A stretch of DNA of 64,000 nt from Limnanthes douglasii subsp. nivea (GCA_036936605.1 JAUPFV010000001.1:212023138-212087137); one strand, 5' to 3'; shown: positions 34,740 to 47,216, numbered from the stretch's first letter. The notes: a model not told the origin generated them from the letters alone. A program made the numbers and translations.

Positions 34740-36105
34740 GAATTTAATAACATTATGGGGACAAACAGACTTAAAGTATTTTACATTGCACTTTCACTAA
34801 CTAACTTTATTTTACACATAATAAGAATGAAAACAAGTCTAAAAGTAGTAATAGTCCGACTAACTAACTTTACACATAATAAGAATGGAAACAAGTCTAA
34901 AAGTAGTAATAGTTGGATGAATCATAATGACTATTATTCTAACCGACGGGATATAGGCTATAGTGGGCTACATGGTTATTATCAAAATAACATAGGAAGA
35001 AATTGTAATAACTATATGTGAGATAGAAGAAGTTATTCATTTAATAGGCCAACATTTCTTATATATGCCAAGATTTGATACGTGGCACCAACTTTCTACT
35101 TCGGGGATGATCTAACAAGTATGAGGTCTATCTCTAATGAACAACAGAGAACTAGGGTGAATCGAAATTCTTACCTAATTACTCAATATCAAGGTCATGA
35201 TGGTATCTTGTATGCTGACTCACGAGAAACACACAATATCACTAGCAATCCAATTATGATGAGTGAGATGTTTGATTTTACTAGTAAGCCTTCTATTAAG
35301 TTGGATTTGGTCACATATGTATTATTAAATACATAGGTATTTCTAGATTACTTACATATGAAAACATTGTAATAAATCTGGAAACCATTTTACATTTTCT
35401 TTAGATTACCAAAAGTTTAATTTCTATATCTCAAGTAACCTCACAAAATTCAGTATATGTTGAGTTCTTTAAACACTTTTGTTTTGTGAATGATTTGGAA
35501 ACAAAGAAAATACTATTAACACACAGAGCTATAGAAAGATTGATATAGTTTTACATGTAATCTAGATAAGTGATTTGAGTAGATTTTTTAAATTTAGAAG
35601 TGTCTTCAAGTGAGAAAGTTCCTTCTTTTTTAGTCGAGATGTGGCATATAAGATTGGGTCATCCCTCTGATCCGATGTTTTCTAAACTTTTGAGTCATTG
35701 TTTCCCTTAATTTAAAATAAATATTTAAATTTTGTGCTTCGTGTCAATTAGACAAGTCTCATACACTTTTTTACCCTTATTCTTAACCTAAATTGGTAAT
35801 GGGCTAGACATAATCCATACATATCTATGGGGACTAGATCCTACACAAATTAAGGTTATGTTAAATACTATATTTTATTTGTAGATGATTTTAGGCTTTA
35901 AAAACCTTAATATTATAGTAATGTTTATTCAATTAAACTGGTAACAATTTTCATTCAATAAGTAATGTAGAATTTACCTTAGGATTTCTTATCCTCACAC
36001 ATATGCTCAAAACTGAAGGGCAAAGAGGAGAATATGCATATTGTTGGGAGTGGCATGACTTATTGACACAATCTCAACTGAATGTTGCTTACTAGTATAA
36101 AGTCT
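34740..36105 (+). pseudogene. Ty1/copia relic, copy 2
   Basis: Same decayed copia as 28330-29660: HDGILYADSRETHNITSNPI near 35210-35260, the GHPSDPMFSKLL box near 35660 and KTEGQRGEYAY near 36015. It shares the stops of copy 1, so the decay is older than the duplication. Confidence 0.65.
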
Positions 36106-36715
36106 TTAGTACTGCCACTTGTTAATAAAAGAAAATGACCCATAAATACATAGTAAACTATCCCATTACCACGTAATAACCAAAATAACATACTACTAAT
36201 ATGTACCTGGAGTCATAAAATAAACAAAAATACCCTCACCATAATTAATAGGGTGATTTAGGGTTAAAACCTCCCCCCACCTCAATCACATAAAACCATT
36301 TAAATCAATACACCCATGAAAGTTCAATTACCGAGTAACATTTACAAAAAAAGACGTACCTAACTATTTCTCGTCATCTTCCATTCTTTCCCGCTACCTC
36401 CGATGACGATTTCTCACTCTGAGGAAGCAATAAAGACGACGCCGGGCATTGTTCATCATTAATGAATTCATATTAGAAACTTTATTTACTGTTCCAATCT
36501 CTTGAAAACCCTAGGGGCACTAAAATCGAAATAGTAAAAGTTCATTTTTTTAAAGTAAACTTTGTGTCTTCTCTTGTTTATAGGTTATGTTGTGTTGTTT
36601 ATATGTTGTGTTGTATTATTTTGTTTTTAGTTTTAGTCATTTGTGACTAAATAGTAATAAACTTGCATTTTCATCCTTTGTATGTTGTCAAGGTGCATGT
36701 GAAAGTAACAATAAA
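36106..36715. other. Unassigned part of duplicated segment (copy 2)
   Basis: Counterpart of 29661-30289; no gene recognised. Confidence 0.4.
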
Positions 36716-37380
36716 GTCGCAATTTCATCCTAAGAAATACATTAAACAAGCATCTTCTTTGGTTGTTATATGAGGAAATCGTATGGTTTGATTATAATAA
36801 AATTTCATGTTTAATATTCAATAAACTCGCATGGTTTAAATTGTACAGAACTCTCACGCTAAAAAATGTACATAACTCTCGTCGTTGGAAACATAAGGAT
36901 CTATCACCACTGATAGAGTTAAAATCGAGTGGTTTAATATAAAATAATTTCCATGGTTATATTATAATGAAGAACTCCCATATTTAGTATTCAATAAACT
37001 CGCACTACTTGAAAATTTACATAACTTTCGTAGTTAAAAACAAAAAGATCTAGCACAATTAATAGACTTAAAATCGAATGGTTTAATATACAAGCACTCG
37101 CACGGTTGGATTATAATGAATAAGTCTCATGTATAATAATCAATAAACTTGCATGGATTAAAATCTACACTACTCTTATGGTTAAAAACGTACAAAACTC
37201 TCATAGTTGGAAAGATAAGGATCTAACACAACTAATAGACATAAAATTGAATGGTTTAATATTCAATAAATTCGCACGGTAAAAAATATACAAGACTATC
37301 GTGGTTGGAAACATAAGGATTTAGCACCTCTAATAGACTTAAAATCGAATGATTTCATATACAAAAACTCGAACGGTTAG
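36716..37380. repeat. ~150-bp tandem array, copy 2 (truncated to about four units)
   Basis: Same units as 30290-30931, including ATTCAATAAACTCGCA near 36817 and 36990. The array is cut in mid-unit at 37380. Confidence 0.82.
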
Positions 37381-37618
37381 CAAAACTCATTCTACAAGTA
37401 AATTCCTTACACTAAATAAGGATAACAAAAATCCATCTATATATTGGCAAGCAAAAAATTTATTGATACCTCTTTGTCTCCCTCACTAAAAGATATACGC
37501 ATGTGCTGAAAATTGTGTACTGATTTATAGAGATGTAGCCAACCTGGAATGTTTTCTCGAGTGCCATCAGTCAAGTTAGAAATTAAAATCTAATACAAGG
37601 AAATCTGTGGATTAAAGG

Positions 37619-38950
37619 GTGAAAAATTACTTTCTTATAAGACTTCAGTTGCAAAGGTTGTATATTTCGGCCAAGAAAATGCATATGATATGGACCTATT
37701 GTAATCGATCTCTTGACAATTTTATGACACACCCAAGCCATGGCAGTGTGTGGAGGTATTTTGATAACTATCATCCAAAGCTTGCATCAGAACCTCATAA
37801 TGTGAGAGTTGGAATATGTAAAGGTGGATTCAATAAATTTGCAAGGATGACTCTTGCTGGCCAGTGATGGTGTACGTTTACAATTTGACACCTAGTTTAT
37901 GTATGAAGGATGCATGAATATTTATTGTACTTATAATACTTGGTCCTTAGACTCCAGGAAGAAATATTGATGTGTTCATGCATCCAGTATTAGACGAGCT
38001 TAAGCACGTGTGGGGTGATGGTGTTGTGACATACGATGCTGAAAATAAAACCAATTTTACGATGCTAGTAGGACTTATATGGACGATTAATGATTATCTG
38101 GTGGAAGTACGAATGGTAAATTAGCCTGCCTATATTGTACGAGTGAAATAAATGAACATTAACCTTCGAGAGGTAAGAAGGTATGTTAGTTTGGTTGTCA
38201 TTCGAAATTTATACTTAGGAACCACGGGGACATGAAAATTAAGTTTTATATTTAAAAAAAGGGTTACATATATTTTTTAAAACGAGCGGCTTACTGGAGC
38301 TGAAACACTAGATTCTATTTTATATACCACTGCTCTAAATGAATTTTATCGCAAGCGTAGGTCACCCATATATGGTACAGACCATCATTGGCCAGAGAAA
38401 AACATTTTTTCTAGAGCTAACTTATTGGTAGGAGAATTTGATTATGCACAATGTAAACTGAATACATACAAAGAAAAACTGTTTGGAGAACCATATGTTT
38501 AGTCTCATAAATGTTTGCTAAAGGAGCTATTGGCAGTGATTCGATCATACAATCTTAAGAAAGGTTAAACCAAAGGCGAATTATGAACTTAAAAAAGACC
38601 AACAACAACGGTTTGGTACATGGCTTGGAAATTCGAAGCTACCTAAAGGTTATGCAAGCAATCTATCCGTTTCATAAATTTAGAAGTTTTTGTTGGTGTA
38701 AAAAACTATGATTGTCACATCCTTATGGAGAAATTGTTAACTGGTTCATTTCGTCATTTGTTACCTAATCCAATATGGTAGGTAGTGGTTGATTGGTGTA
38801 ATTTTTTCAAAGACCTCTATTATTCAACCTTTCGCGTGGAATATCTCCTGTAACATTCGTCGATGTAATATATCATCTTCGAATTCATTTTCCATATGAA
38901 GTGCTCAATATTGAACATTTTTAATGGAGACAAATTTTAATAAATATTTA
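37619..38950 (+). pseudogene. CACTA (En/Spm-like) transposase TNP2 relic
   Basis: Plus strand. The TNP2-type transposase (Pfam Transposase_21) would excise and insert CACTA DNA transposons. Recognised blocks in order: SVWRYFDNYHPKLASEPHNV and VRVGICKGGFNKFA (37740-37840), which is open over 82 codons; RNIDVFMHPVLDELKHVWGD (37965-38020) with VVTYDAENKTNFTM; LIWTINDY; LDSILYTTALNEFYRKRRSP (38310-38365); and a C-terminal part with GYASNLSV and NYDCHILMEKLLTGSFRHLL (38700-38765), as in the DUF4218 region. Frameshifts separate the blocks. The CACTA terminal repeats were not seen. Confidence 0.82.
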
Positions 38951-39114
38951 AGTTATTTATCACATATTAAATTTGGGAGGTGTTCTATGGTGGGGTAATG
39001 AAATCGATTGTATTTTTTAAATGTAACTAGTTTAGTAATGATAAGAAAACCATGCGAGTTCACCCTACATGGTTTCACTGAAATTTATCGAACAAGTTGA
39101 ATGTCACAACATGA

Positions 39115-39287
39115 TCCATTCATGTGTGTTAATTGATTTTATAGTTTATTATGTTGTTTAGGTTTCTCTTGTGTGTCGATAGATTTTATATTTTATAATA
39201 GTGTTTAGGTTTTACATGTGTGTTAATCGATTATATAGTTCATAATGCTATTTAGGTCTTTCATGTAGGTTAATCGATTTTATAGTT
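39115..39287. repeat. ~50-bp minisatellite, left part (interrupted by a copia element)
   Basis: Units of the form TTTAGGTTTTACATGTGTGT followed by TAATCGATTTTATAGTTTATAATGTTG repeat about four times, with variants. The array resumes at 53851 after the copia insertion. Confidence 0.8.
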
Positions 39288-39534
39288 TGTAGTAAAATGA
39301 ATTTATGAGAATTTGTTTTCCTAAAATTCTGAATCTATTCAACTTGATCAAATTTCATATACATAATATTATACATATCCGAAATAACAAATGGATGAAT
39401 TTATGGAGGCAGTTTTAGCAAAAAACTGTAACTAATTAAAAACCAAAACAAATATAATATAATTGCAAACTAGTCACGTGCATTTCATATAAATTTTCTT
39501 CTTCATAAGATACAAGATTATATTTATGCCAATA
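39288..39534 (-). repeat. 3' LTR of the nested-host copia
   Basis: 247 bp, matching 53627-53850 through GACTAGTCACGTGCATT, CATATACATAA.ATTA and the end region TATATTTATGCCAATA. On the element strand a purine tract TTAATAGGGAGA precedes it, as expected for the polypurine tract. Confidence 0.88.
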
Positions 39535-39544
39535 TTTCTCCCTA

Positions 39545-41202
39545 TTAATCTCGTAACTCATGCTTCATGTTGAATGCACCCGTTCCATCACCTAAGAACT
39601 CTAATCTGTCACTCGACAATGGCTTGGTAAAAATATCTGCTATTCGTTCTTCTGTGTTGACATATGCAATATCAAGGATTCCTTGTTTCAGACAATCACG
39701 CAAAAAATGAATCTTCATTTCTATGTGTTTACGTTGTCCATGGAATATTGGGTTCTTTGCTAAAGCAATTTCAGACTTGTTATCAACTCGCAAACTAACT
39801 TTTTCGAGTCTTATTTTGCATAACTCTTCTAGCAACCTCTTTAGCTAAATTTCTTGGTAAGCTCCTGTTGAAGCAGCAAAATATTCAGGTTCATATAAAG
39901 ACAGTGCGACAACCTTCTGTTTTTATGAAATCTAGCTAATCAAATCACTTCCTAGGAAACAAACAACCCGATAGGTACTTTTCTATCATCAATGTTTACA
40001 ACAAGATCATTATCATCATATCTAATCAACTCTAGATGTTGTTGTTCTCTTTTAACATACTTCAAACCGAAATTGAGTGTACCTTTTATATATCGAAGTA
40101 TTTATTTGAGAACACGCATATGTTTTATATAAGGTTTTTGCATGAAACGGCTAGCCACACTAACAAAAAATGATATATCGGTACTAGTATTGATTATGTA
40201 CCTCCAACTCCCAATGACACTGGGATACATTGGTCCATCAAATGATGGATTTTCATCAGCTTTTCTTAGCTTTAGCACTGTATCCATTGGTACACGACAT
40301 GGTTTACAACTCAGCATTCTCATTTTCTCCAAACTCCTTGATGCATAACTTGTTTGCCTCAAAGTTTTACGATCAGACATCTATTTAACCTCAATTCCCA
40401 CATAAACGCTTTATACACCCAAATGTGTCATGTAAAACATTCCATTCATCTTTTCCTTGAACCTTCTCAATTTTCTAAGTTTGAGCCATTGATTACTTGA
40501 TCGTCAACATAAACACCAATATACCGCATATCACCTCCACTGTTTCTCTTGTAAACGATATTTTCAAGAAAATTGAGCAAAAACCTCGTTATAATGGTGT
40601 ACTTGCCACCCTGCATATGTTGTTAGTGCCAAAAGAAATCTCACAGTTTCTAATCGACCGACTGGATTAAAAACCTCGTTATAATCAATTCAATATTATT
40701 GAATGTAGCCTTTGACAACTAGTCTTGCCTTATATTTAATAATTTCAACGCTTGGATTTTTCTTCAACTTATAAACCATTTTAAACCTATGACTTTGTGT
40801 TCAGGTGGTAAAATTCTGAGCTTGCAGATTCTATTTTTCTTAATCGCCTCAAGCTCCTCTGACATTGCCAACCTCCAATTTTAATTATTGAAGGATTTTT
40901 CTTACGTCGTTGGTTCCTCAATAGACATAAGGCTCCTATATGAATCTAACTCAATTTCATTAGTTTCATCCCCATTTAATACATTTTGAGAAATTTTTTT
41001 TCTGGTGATTCAAGATTCATATAATATACTTCTCTAGTTGAGTATTTAAGAGCGATGGCGTTACTTTGTTGAAAATCCATCGATTCTACATTTCTGACCA
41101 GTTCCATTTGTTAGACTCTCGAAATACCACATCTCCAAATTACTAGGATTTTCATTGTTTTTTGATTCATAAACTTGTAGGCTTTTGAACCAGGTTTATA
41201 GT
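39545..41202 (-). pseudogene. Copia reverse transcriptase / RNase H (C-terminal part)
   Basis: RNase H end is well kept at 39835-39545: VSLRVDNKSEIALAKNPIFHG, RSKHIEMKIHF-like block and ADIFTKPLSSDR, typical copia. Upstream, SWRYIINTSTDISFFVSVAS and RFMQKP (40380-40102) belong to the RT/RNase H junction, and GVYVDDQVI (near 40505) is the YVDD active site. Between 40560 and 41202 only traces of the linker and RT start remain, and the central RT part appears deleted. Many stops. The reading continues beyond Tat element 2 at 51690. Confidence 0.82.
41198..41202. other. Target-site duplication of Tat element 2, left (ATAGT)
   Basis: ATAGT directly before the TGATATGG start of the 5' LTR; ATAGC follows the 3' LTR at 51690-51694. 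Four of five bases agree. Confidence 0.6.
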
Positions 41203-41529
41203 TGATATGGAATTGTGATTTTGAGGATTAAGGTGTAAATAATATAAATTTAAGGATTGAATTGTAAATAGTGTAAGTTTAGTCCTTAAATTACATGTAA
41301 TATAAGTTTTAGAGAACATTTGTGATTATGTATAATTATTGAGGACTAAATGGCAATTTATCCTCTTTTGTAACAGATTCTACTTTAAAACTAAGTCTTC
41401 GCTCCTCTATATAAATGGCAAGCATATTCTAATAAAACGGTTGAACACGTTTTCTATTGAACTCTCCAACTCTTTCTCTCTCTAAACTTCTCTTATAAAA
41501 ATTTACTAAGGTGAAATATTAACTCATCA
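41203..41529 (+). repeat. 5' LTR of Tat element 2
   Basis: TGATATGGAA...AACTCATCA. Repeated U3 words (GAGGATTAAG, AAGGATTGAATTGTAAAT). TATA box TATATAAA at 41408-41415. The 3' copy is about 30 bp longer, mostly by an extra stretch in R/U5 (CATTTGTACTTGAGC). Confidence 0.9.
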
Positions 41530-41532
41530 AAT

Positions 41533-41550
41533 TGGCCACTTCACTGGGGA
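41533..41550 (+). other. Primer-binding site of element 2
   Basis: TGGCCACTTCACTGGGGA, three bases after the LTR. It differs from element 1 at three positions; the form here ends in the usual GGGGA. Confidence 0.72.
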
Positions 41551-41620
41551 CTGAATAAAAGAAATCAGTGACTTATTTTGTTCAAAATTCTTGTTGTATT
41601 TTTTGTTCAAAATTAATACG

Positions 41621-43350
41621 ATGAATCCTGAGAACAATCATACGCTTCGGTCAGCGATGAAGACTCTTAAAGATGATTTACAGAGGGACGAACGTAGACC
41701 TAATGGATCATCTCCAAACTCAATCTAGTATTGAGCTACGAATGAACCAACTTTTAGACAAGATTAATGCATTAAATGAGAAGTATGAAAAAAAGAACAC
41801 GAGATCTACTCGGCAAAGCTTAAATCCGAGGTTTAGACAAGAAACTGAAAAGACTGAGATAAGAGGTCAATCAGGTCAATCTTTTGATGATCGGCGAGAT
41901 AAATCTGAGAACAAAAAAGTGCGTTTTGGGTCTTCTAAAGAGCGATATTCATGTCGTAAAGGGAAAAAAAATAAGCAGAAGTATGTAACCTCAAATGACG
42001 AGGAGGTAGAAAGCTCAGCTTCAGAATTTAAGAGATACAAGGGTTTCATCAAAAGAGAAATCAGACAGAGATCAGTCGAAGAAACACTTGGAACCAGTAT
42101 GCTGAAACTGATCGAAATCTATATGTTACAATGGGAACAGATGATCAGTTTGTTCAAGGTCTCGACTCGAGAAATTCTCCATTGACAAGTGAAATTCATT
42201 CCATGACACTTCCGGAGCGTTTTGACATTTCCAAGGTACAGAAGTTTGATGGGATGTAGGATCCCGGTGATCGCATCGAACAATTCAAGAACTATATGAT
42301 AAACTTCGAAGATGACGACCATCTGGTGTCGTGCATTTTCACAGACTTTTAAGGGAACAACTCTTAAGTGGTGCAATCGGATTCAGAGGGGGTCTATTTC
42401 GAATTTTAAATATTTTTATAGTGTATTTAAAAGTTAGATTGTGGGAAGCTAATAAATGAGAGCAAATGATGATACCATTATTCAGTACAAGCAGGCACCT
42501 GGGGAAAATTTGAAAGATTTTACGAAGAGATTTGTTTTAACCAAAGCTAGTTTGGACAACTGTGAATAGAATGTGGCGATGGCAGCGTTTCGCCAAGGAT
42601 TATTTCTAGGGGATGTAGCCAATGAGACGAAGAGAAGAGCCTTAACTTTTGGAGCTTTGATGGCTCAAGTTGAGGATCACATTAAATTCGAGGAGTCAAC
42701 TAGAGTCCGAGGCGGACTATTTAGCACTCCAAAGAATTCGGGACAGACGGCCAATAACCAGGGGCAACCCTCGAACGGAAATGGAAATGAAAATTAGCAA
42801 TCAAGTAAAAACAACATCAATTTGCTTCCTCAGAGTGGTGGATATTAAAACCACGCTCCATCTAACACTTATAATAAGCCTAGACCGAATCAATGGGTCA
42901 AACCAACATATTATGCTGATTTGACAGAGAATATATCTGTGATCTAGATATAAGACCAAGAGCTTGGTAAATTTTAGGAAGTCAGTCCCAATTCGTAGGC
43001 CAAGGGAGGAAAGGAATATCAATTTTTGTAGATATCATGAGTATATTGGGCATGATATAAATGACTGCATTGCTTTGAAAAAAGAGATTCAAATTTTGAT
43101 TGAAAATGAAAAGCTCCTCACTTATGTGAAGTCACAAGGGAGCGGGTCAAAAAATAATATTGCATCAAATTCAAAGGCTGCACCAGCTGAGAATTTGATG
43201 ATTTTGGATTCACAAGTAGAACCTTTCGATGCTTCTTCTAAGTATGTGGGAAAAAATCCGAACAGATTGCTTCTGATGACGGTCGAAGAGCCCATACAAA
43301 AGGGAATGTGCTGGATCTATGCAAGTTTTTTGAACTGTTAGTTATTTTCG
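41621..43350 (+). pseudogene. gag: gag of Tat element 2
   Basis: Starts MNPENNH at 41621. A frame change near 41690 leads into the charged N-terminal region open at 41673-42185 (170 codons). The core follows at about 42190-42640 with KFDGM then a stop, DPGDRIEQFKNYM and LKWCNRI; then VAMAAFRQGLFLGDVANETK (42573 on). The zinc knuckle CRYHEYIGHDINDC (C-X2-H-X4-H-X4-C) is at about 43028-43069. The post-knuckle segment through NRLLLMTVEEP is open. At least four frame changes and several stops. Confidence 0.82.
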
Positions 43351-43359
43351 GAGGCGATT

Positions 43360-43979
43360 CGATGACTGGTAATTCGGATAGCTTGAGGAAGAGGCAGATT
43401 GTCCACTTGACAACTTAAATTGAAAGGAAAATATCTACACATTTGTATGTAAATAAATTTAGTCCCTTCATTTTGTTTGACAACTATGATCTACGAGGTA
43501 CTGCGGAACCACTTGAAGATGTTGTGGTTATTAGAGTAGAGGTGGCCGGAGTCAAAATTCGACGTGTGCTGATTGACACTGGCAGTGTTGCTAATGTCCT
43601 TTTTGAATCCACCTATGATAGAATGACAAATCCATCTCGTAATTCTTAATCAGATCGAACAATTATTGGATTCACGGGTGTAACAACTTGTGTTGTTGGA
43701 GAATTCGAGGATGAAGTGAGTTTTAGTAAAGGAGGATTTAAGAAAAAAGTCCATGTACTTTTTATGGTGGTGGACTGTCCTACAAGTGACAATGCTATTT
43801 TTGGAAGATCGTGGCTTCCAAGAATGTATGGGTTTGTGTCTATAGTTCATCAGTGTTTTAAGTATGTGGTTGGAGATCGAGTTAGGGTCGTTCGACGATA
43901 TCAGAAGGTTGCTAGGGAATGCTACGCCCCTGCACTTCCGATTCGAGGGTCCAACAGTGGAGACTTAATGCATGAATAG
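43360..43979 (+). pseudogene. pro: Protease of Tat element 2, ending in a conserved UAG
   Basis: Active-site motif LIDTGSVANVLFEST at about 43568-43612, preceded by DLRGTAEPLEDVVVI. After a stop at 43647 the second half is open at 43716-43979, with VVDCPTSDNAIFGRSWL. The frame ends GDLMHE then UAG at 43977-43979, followed by AAU UUA. It sits at the same place as in elements 1 and 3. Downstream, the RT connector resumes one frame over after about ten codons. Confidence 0.8.
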
Positions 43980-45000
43980 AATTTAGAAGGGATACCCTCG
44001 GATACAAAGAAATGTTTGACGATCTGAGGGAAACCCTAGGGTATTTAACGGTAAGTGAAGAGATTGAGGAGTTCATATTTTTGGAAGGGAATGTGCTTCG
44101 AATTGGAACCTTATTAACCCTGCTTCCACGTCAACAACTACTGGATTTTTTATCTTCCAATTTGGATGTCTTCCCTGGGAGTACAGATGATATAACACGA
44201 GTACCAATTGAGATCATTGATCATATCTTGGCTATTGATCTGAAGGTTAAGCCGGTTATTATAAAAAGAGAGCATTTTCCTCGGAGAAGGCAGGAACTAT
44301 TGTTGCCAAAGTGGATCGATGATCTAGGGTTGGACACATAAGGGAATCAAATATGTTTTGTGGACGGCAAATCCAGTTGCGGTAAAAAAGAAGAATGGGG
44401 AATAGAGAATGTGTGTGGATTTTACAGATTTGAATCGAGCTTGTCCAAAATATCTATTTCTTATTCCACTAATATATCAGTTGATTGACTCTACTTCAGG
44501 CAATAAAATTTTAACTTTCATGTATGCTTTTGCAAGATATAATCAAATCCAAATGGATCCAAAATATCAAGAATGCACAACTTTCATAACTGATAGGGGT
44601 ATGCACTGTTATAGGGTAATGCCCTTTGGATTGAAAAATATTGGAGCCACTTATCAAAGATTGATGAATAAAGCTTTTGCTACTCATATGAGAATAAATA
44701 TGGAGGTATATATAGATGATATGGTGGTAAAAAACTCAAAGGATGAAGTGCATCTTGATGATTTAGAGAAAGCTTTTTTGAATTTAAGAGAAATCAGGTT
44801 AAAGTTAAATCCTAAAAAATGCACCTTTGGAGTTCGATCGGGGAAGTTTTTGGCTTTTGTCATCGGTGAAAAAGGAATAGAAGCTGACCCAGAACAATTT
44901 AAAGCCTTGATAACAATGAATTTGCCTTGGTCGATCAAAGAAGTGCAAATTCTGACAAAAAGTATAGTAGCACTTAATTGATTTATTTTTAGATTTTCTG
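43980..45000 (+). pseudogene. pol: Reverse transcriptase of Tat element 2
   Basis: Connector FDDLRETLGYLTVSEEIEEF from 44012. RT blocks: MCVDFTDLNRACPK (44409), YNQIQMDPKYQECTTFIT, GMHCYRVMPFGLKN, and YIDDMVVKNS with YIDD at 44709-44720, then HLDDLEKAFLNLREIRLKL and GIEADPEQFKAL. Open for 190 codons at 44409-44981. Frame changes near 44330-44400 and a stop at 44979 break it. Confidence 0.85.
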
Positions 45001-46080
45001 ACAAATGCTTTCCTTTCTTTCAGGTGTTACGAGGACCAAGAAAGTTTGAATGGACATCGAAATGGGAAGCAGCATACACAAACATTAAAAATTTGTTGTC
45101 ATCACCATATATTTTATCAAAGCCTCGGAATGGGGAGAAGCTATTTTTGTACATCGCGGTATCGGGTTTTGCACTGAGCGCAATATTAACCAGTGAGGAT
45201 TCAGGAGTTCTGAACCCGGTGTATTACATTAGTAAAACTTTTGTAGCAACAAAAAAAAGATACATGAAATTAGAAAAAATAGGATTTGCACTGGTGATTG
45301 CTGTTAGGAAGATGAGTCCATATTTTCAAGCTCATACTATTGAAGTCCAAACTTAATTTCCTTTGAAAAATATTTTGCAACAACCTGATATTTCAGGGAG
45401 AATGACCAAATGGTCAGTAGAGTTGGGAGATTATGACATTTTGTTTACACCTCGAACAGCAATAAAGACGGAAGCACTGACATATTTTTTTTTTGAATTG
45501 CATTTGAGTCGATCAAATGAGGAAGAAAGTAATGAGGATACTCTAGTGAATCCGAAGTGGGTTGTTCGAACAGATGGAGGATCTAGTGTTTCAGGGTGTA
45601 GTGTTAGGGTTCAGTTAATAGCTCCAACAGGAGAGACAATGATTCAATCTGTTAAATTTGGTTCTCATACTTCAAACAATGAAGCTGAATATGAAGCTAC
45701 TTTGGCAGGGTTAAGATTAGAAAAGATTTGTGGAGCAACCTCAGTACGTTTAGAAACGGATTCTCAATTGTAAGCAAATCAAGTATCAAGTTTTTCCAAA
45801 GGAAGAAAAGATCGTTTGATTTTATATCTTCGGGAACTTTCGGAATTTAATGCTTCTGTTTGACAATGTTGTTGTGGAATATATTGGGCGAATGAGTAAC
45901 ATGTTTGTTGACTTTTTGGAAAATGTTGCTTACAAAGAAGAATATCCTTGGATTTTGTTACAATAAAATCCTTCAATTGTTACTCACTCTAGCCAATGTG
46001 AACGTATAGAAGATTTTTTTGTTACGTTTGATGTAATCTGAGGTGATTGGCGATTAGATATTCTTAGTTTTTTTACTCAA
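45001..46080 (+). pseudogene. pol: RNase H domains of Tat element 2
   Basis: RT-linked RNase H: KLFLYIAVSGFALSAILTS, PVYYISKTFVATKKRYMKLE, open 45024-45356. The second RNase H-like domain is open 45363-45773 with VRTDGGSSVSG (first Asp kept), TSNNEAEYEATLAG and ETDSQL, then a stop at 45771. The downstream connector with VEYIGRMSNM and EEYPWILLQ is broken by several lesions. Confidence 0.83.
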
Positions 46081-47216
46081 GGAATACTACCAGATGATTC
46101 ACAATTGGCCAAAAACTTAAGAAGTAAAGACTTCAGATATATAGTACGGGATGAAATATTGTATAAAAAGGCATTAAGCAGACCATTGTTACGATTTTTA
46201 AGCAAACAAGAATCATAACAAGTATTATCAGAGTTGCATGATGGTGAAGGGTCAGCTCATTGTGGGTTCAAAGCTCTCTCACGCCGAGTTTTACTTGCAG
46301 GGTTCTATTGGCCTACAATCATTAATAACGCTAAGAATTTAGTTCGAAGTTGTGATACTTGTCAGATATTTTCCAATGCCATTCACAGACCAGCAGTACC
46401 GCTTATGTCTATAACTGAGGCAGTACCATTTGATAGATGGGGGACTGATCTGGTGGGACCTTTGCCGATGGCTTCTAGATGAATACATATGATAATTGTA
46501 GCGGTGGATTATTTTACAAAGTGGGGAAGAGGCAGAACCATTATCATGGACAAAACCAAAAGACGTGATCAAATTTATTGTTAACAGCATAAGTTGTCGT
46601 TATGGAGTTCCTCGGAGTATTACAACAGATAACAACCCTCAGTTTAATAACAAGGAGATTGCTTCATTTTGTATTTCTAAAGGATTTGAACAATGTTTTC
46701 TGACGCATTTTCATCCTCAAACTAATGGACAAGTGGACGTAACAAACATAACGATTTTAGATGGCTTGAAGAATAATTTGACGGGGGCATCAGGAAAATG
46801 GCCAAACTATTTTTAAGAGGTGGTTTGGGCTTATCGGAAAACTCCTAAAGAGGTTGCGAAAGAAACTCCTTTTGATTTTGCATATGGAATAGATGCTGTC
46901 AGCCCCATAGAACCTACGATGTAATCTTTTAGATCAATATTCTAATAGATCTAATGATGAAGTTCGAAGGGCAAATTTAGATTTGATTCAGGAGAAAAGA
47001 GTTCAAGCTGATTTGAATGTAATTCATTATCAAACTCTTGTGAGGAATAGATATGATTCGAAGGTGAAAAGAAAAGAGTTTGAAGAAGGTGATAAGGTGA
47101 TGAGAGCTCTGAACTGGGAAGGGCCTTATATGGTTGTTGAGAGAATAAAACCAGGGACTTATCGCCTTTGCGATTTTCAAGGGAGGATGCTTCAACACCC
47201 ATGGAATATACAATAA
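46081..47216 (+). pseudogene. pol: Integrase of Tat element 2
   Basis: Zinc-binding region LHDGEGSAHCGFKALSRR ... VRSCDTCQIFS at 46234-46380 (HHCC type). The catalytic core starts DRWGTDLVGPLPMAS (first Asp, 46435-46480), then a frame change, SITTDNNPQFNNKE (second Asp) and TNGQVDVTN where the catalytic Glu is expected (Glu replaced by Asp) near 46735. The C-terminal part has YRLCDFQGRMLQHPW at 47160-47205, and ends at 47216. Stops near 46482 and 46816 and a deletion in the segment after KRKEFEEGDKV (no LHTKEKS block). Confidence 0.82.

Larger units (their letters stand above)
32977..37380. repeat. Segmental duplication, copy 2 (4.4 kb)
   Basis: Direct repeat of 26595-30931. It differs by scattered substitutions, small indels (for example TTTA near 34809) and 57 bp present only here at 33885-33941. 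It ends at ACGGTTAG, after which CACTA-related sequence starts. The gap between copies (30932-32976) follows copy 1 uninterrupted, so the arrangement equals a tandem duplication of about 6.38 kb with a truncated second unit. Confidence 0.92.

Noticed and set aside
26595..37380. The 4.3-kb direct repeats as giant LTRs of one retrotransposon
   Set aside because: Each repeat contains its own PBS and 600-bp LTR plus an unrelated copia relic, and the 2-kb interval holds no gag or pol.
42119..42376. Minus-strand frame over the gag of element 2 (and the similar one at 6175-6447)
   Set aside because: Both copies show it because gag itself is conserved; the residues follow the sense-strand codons.
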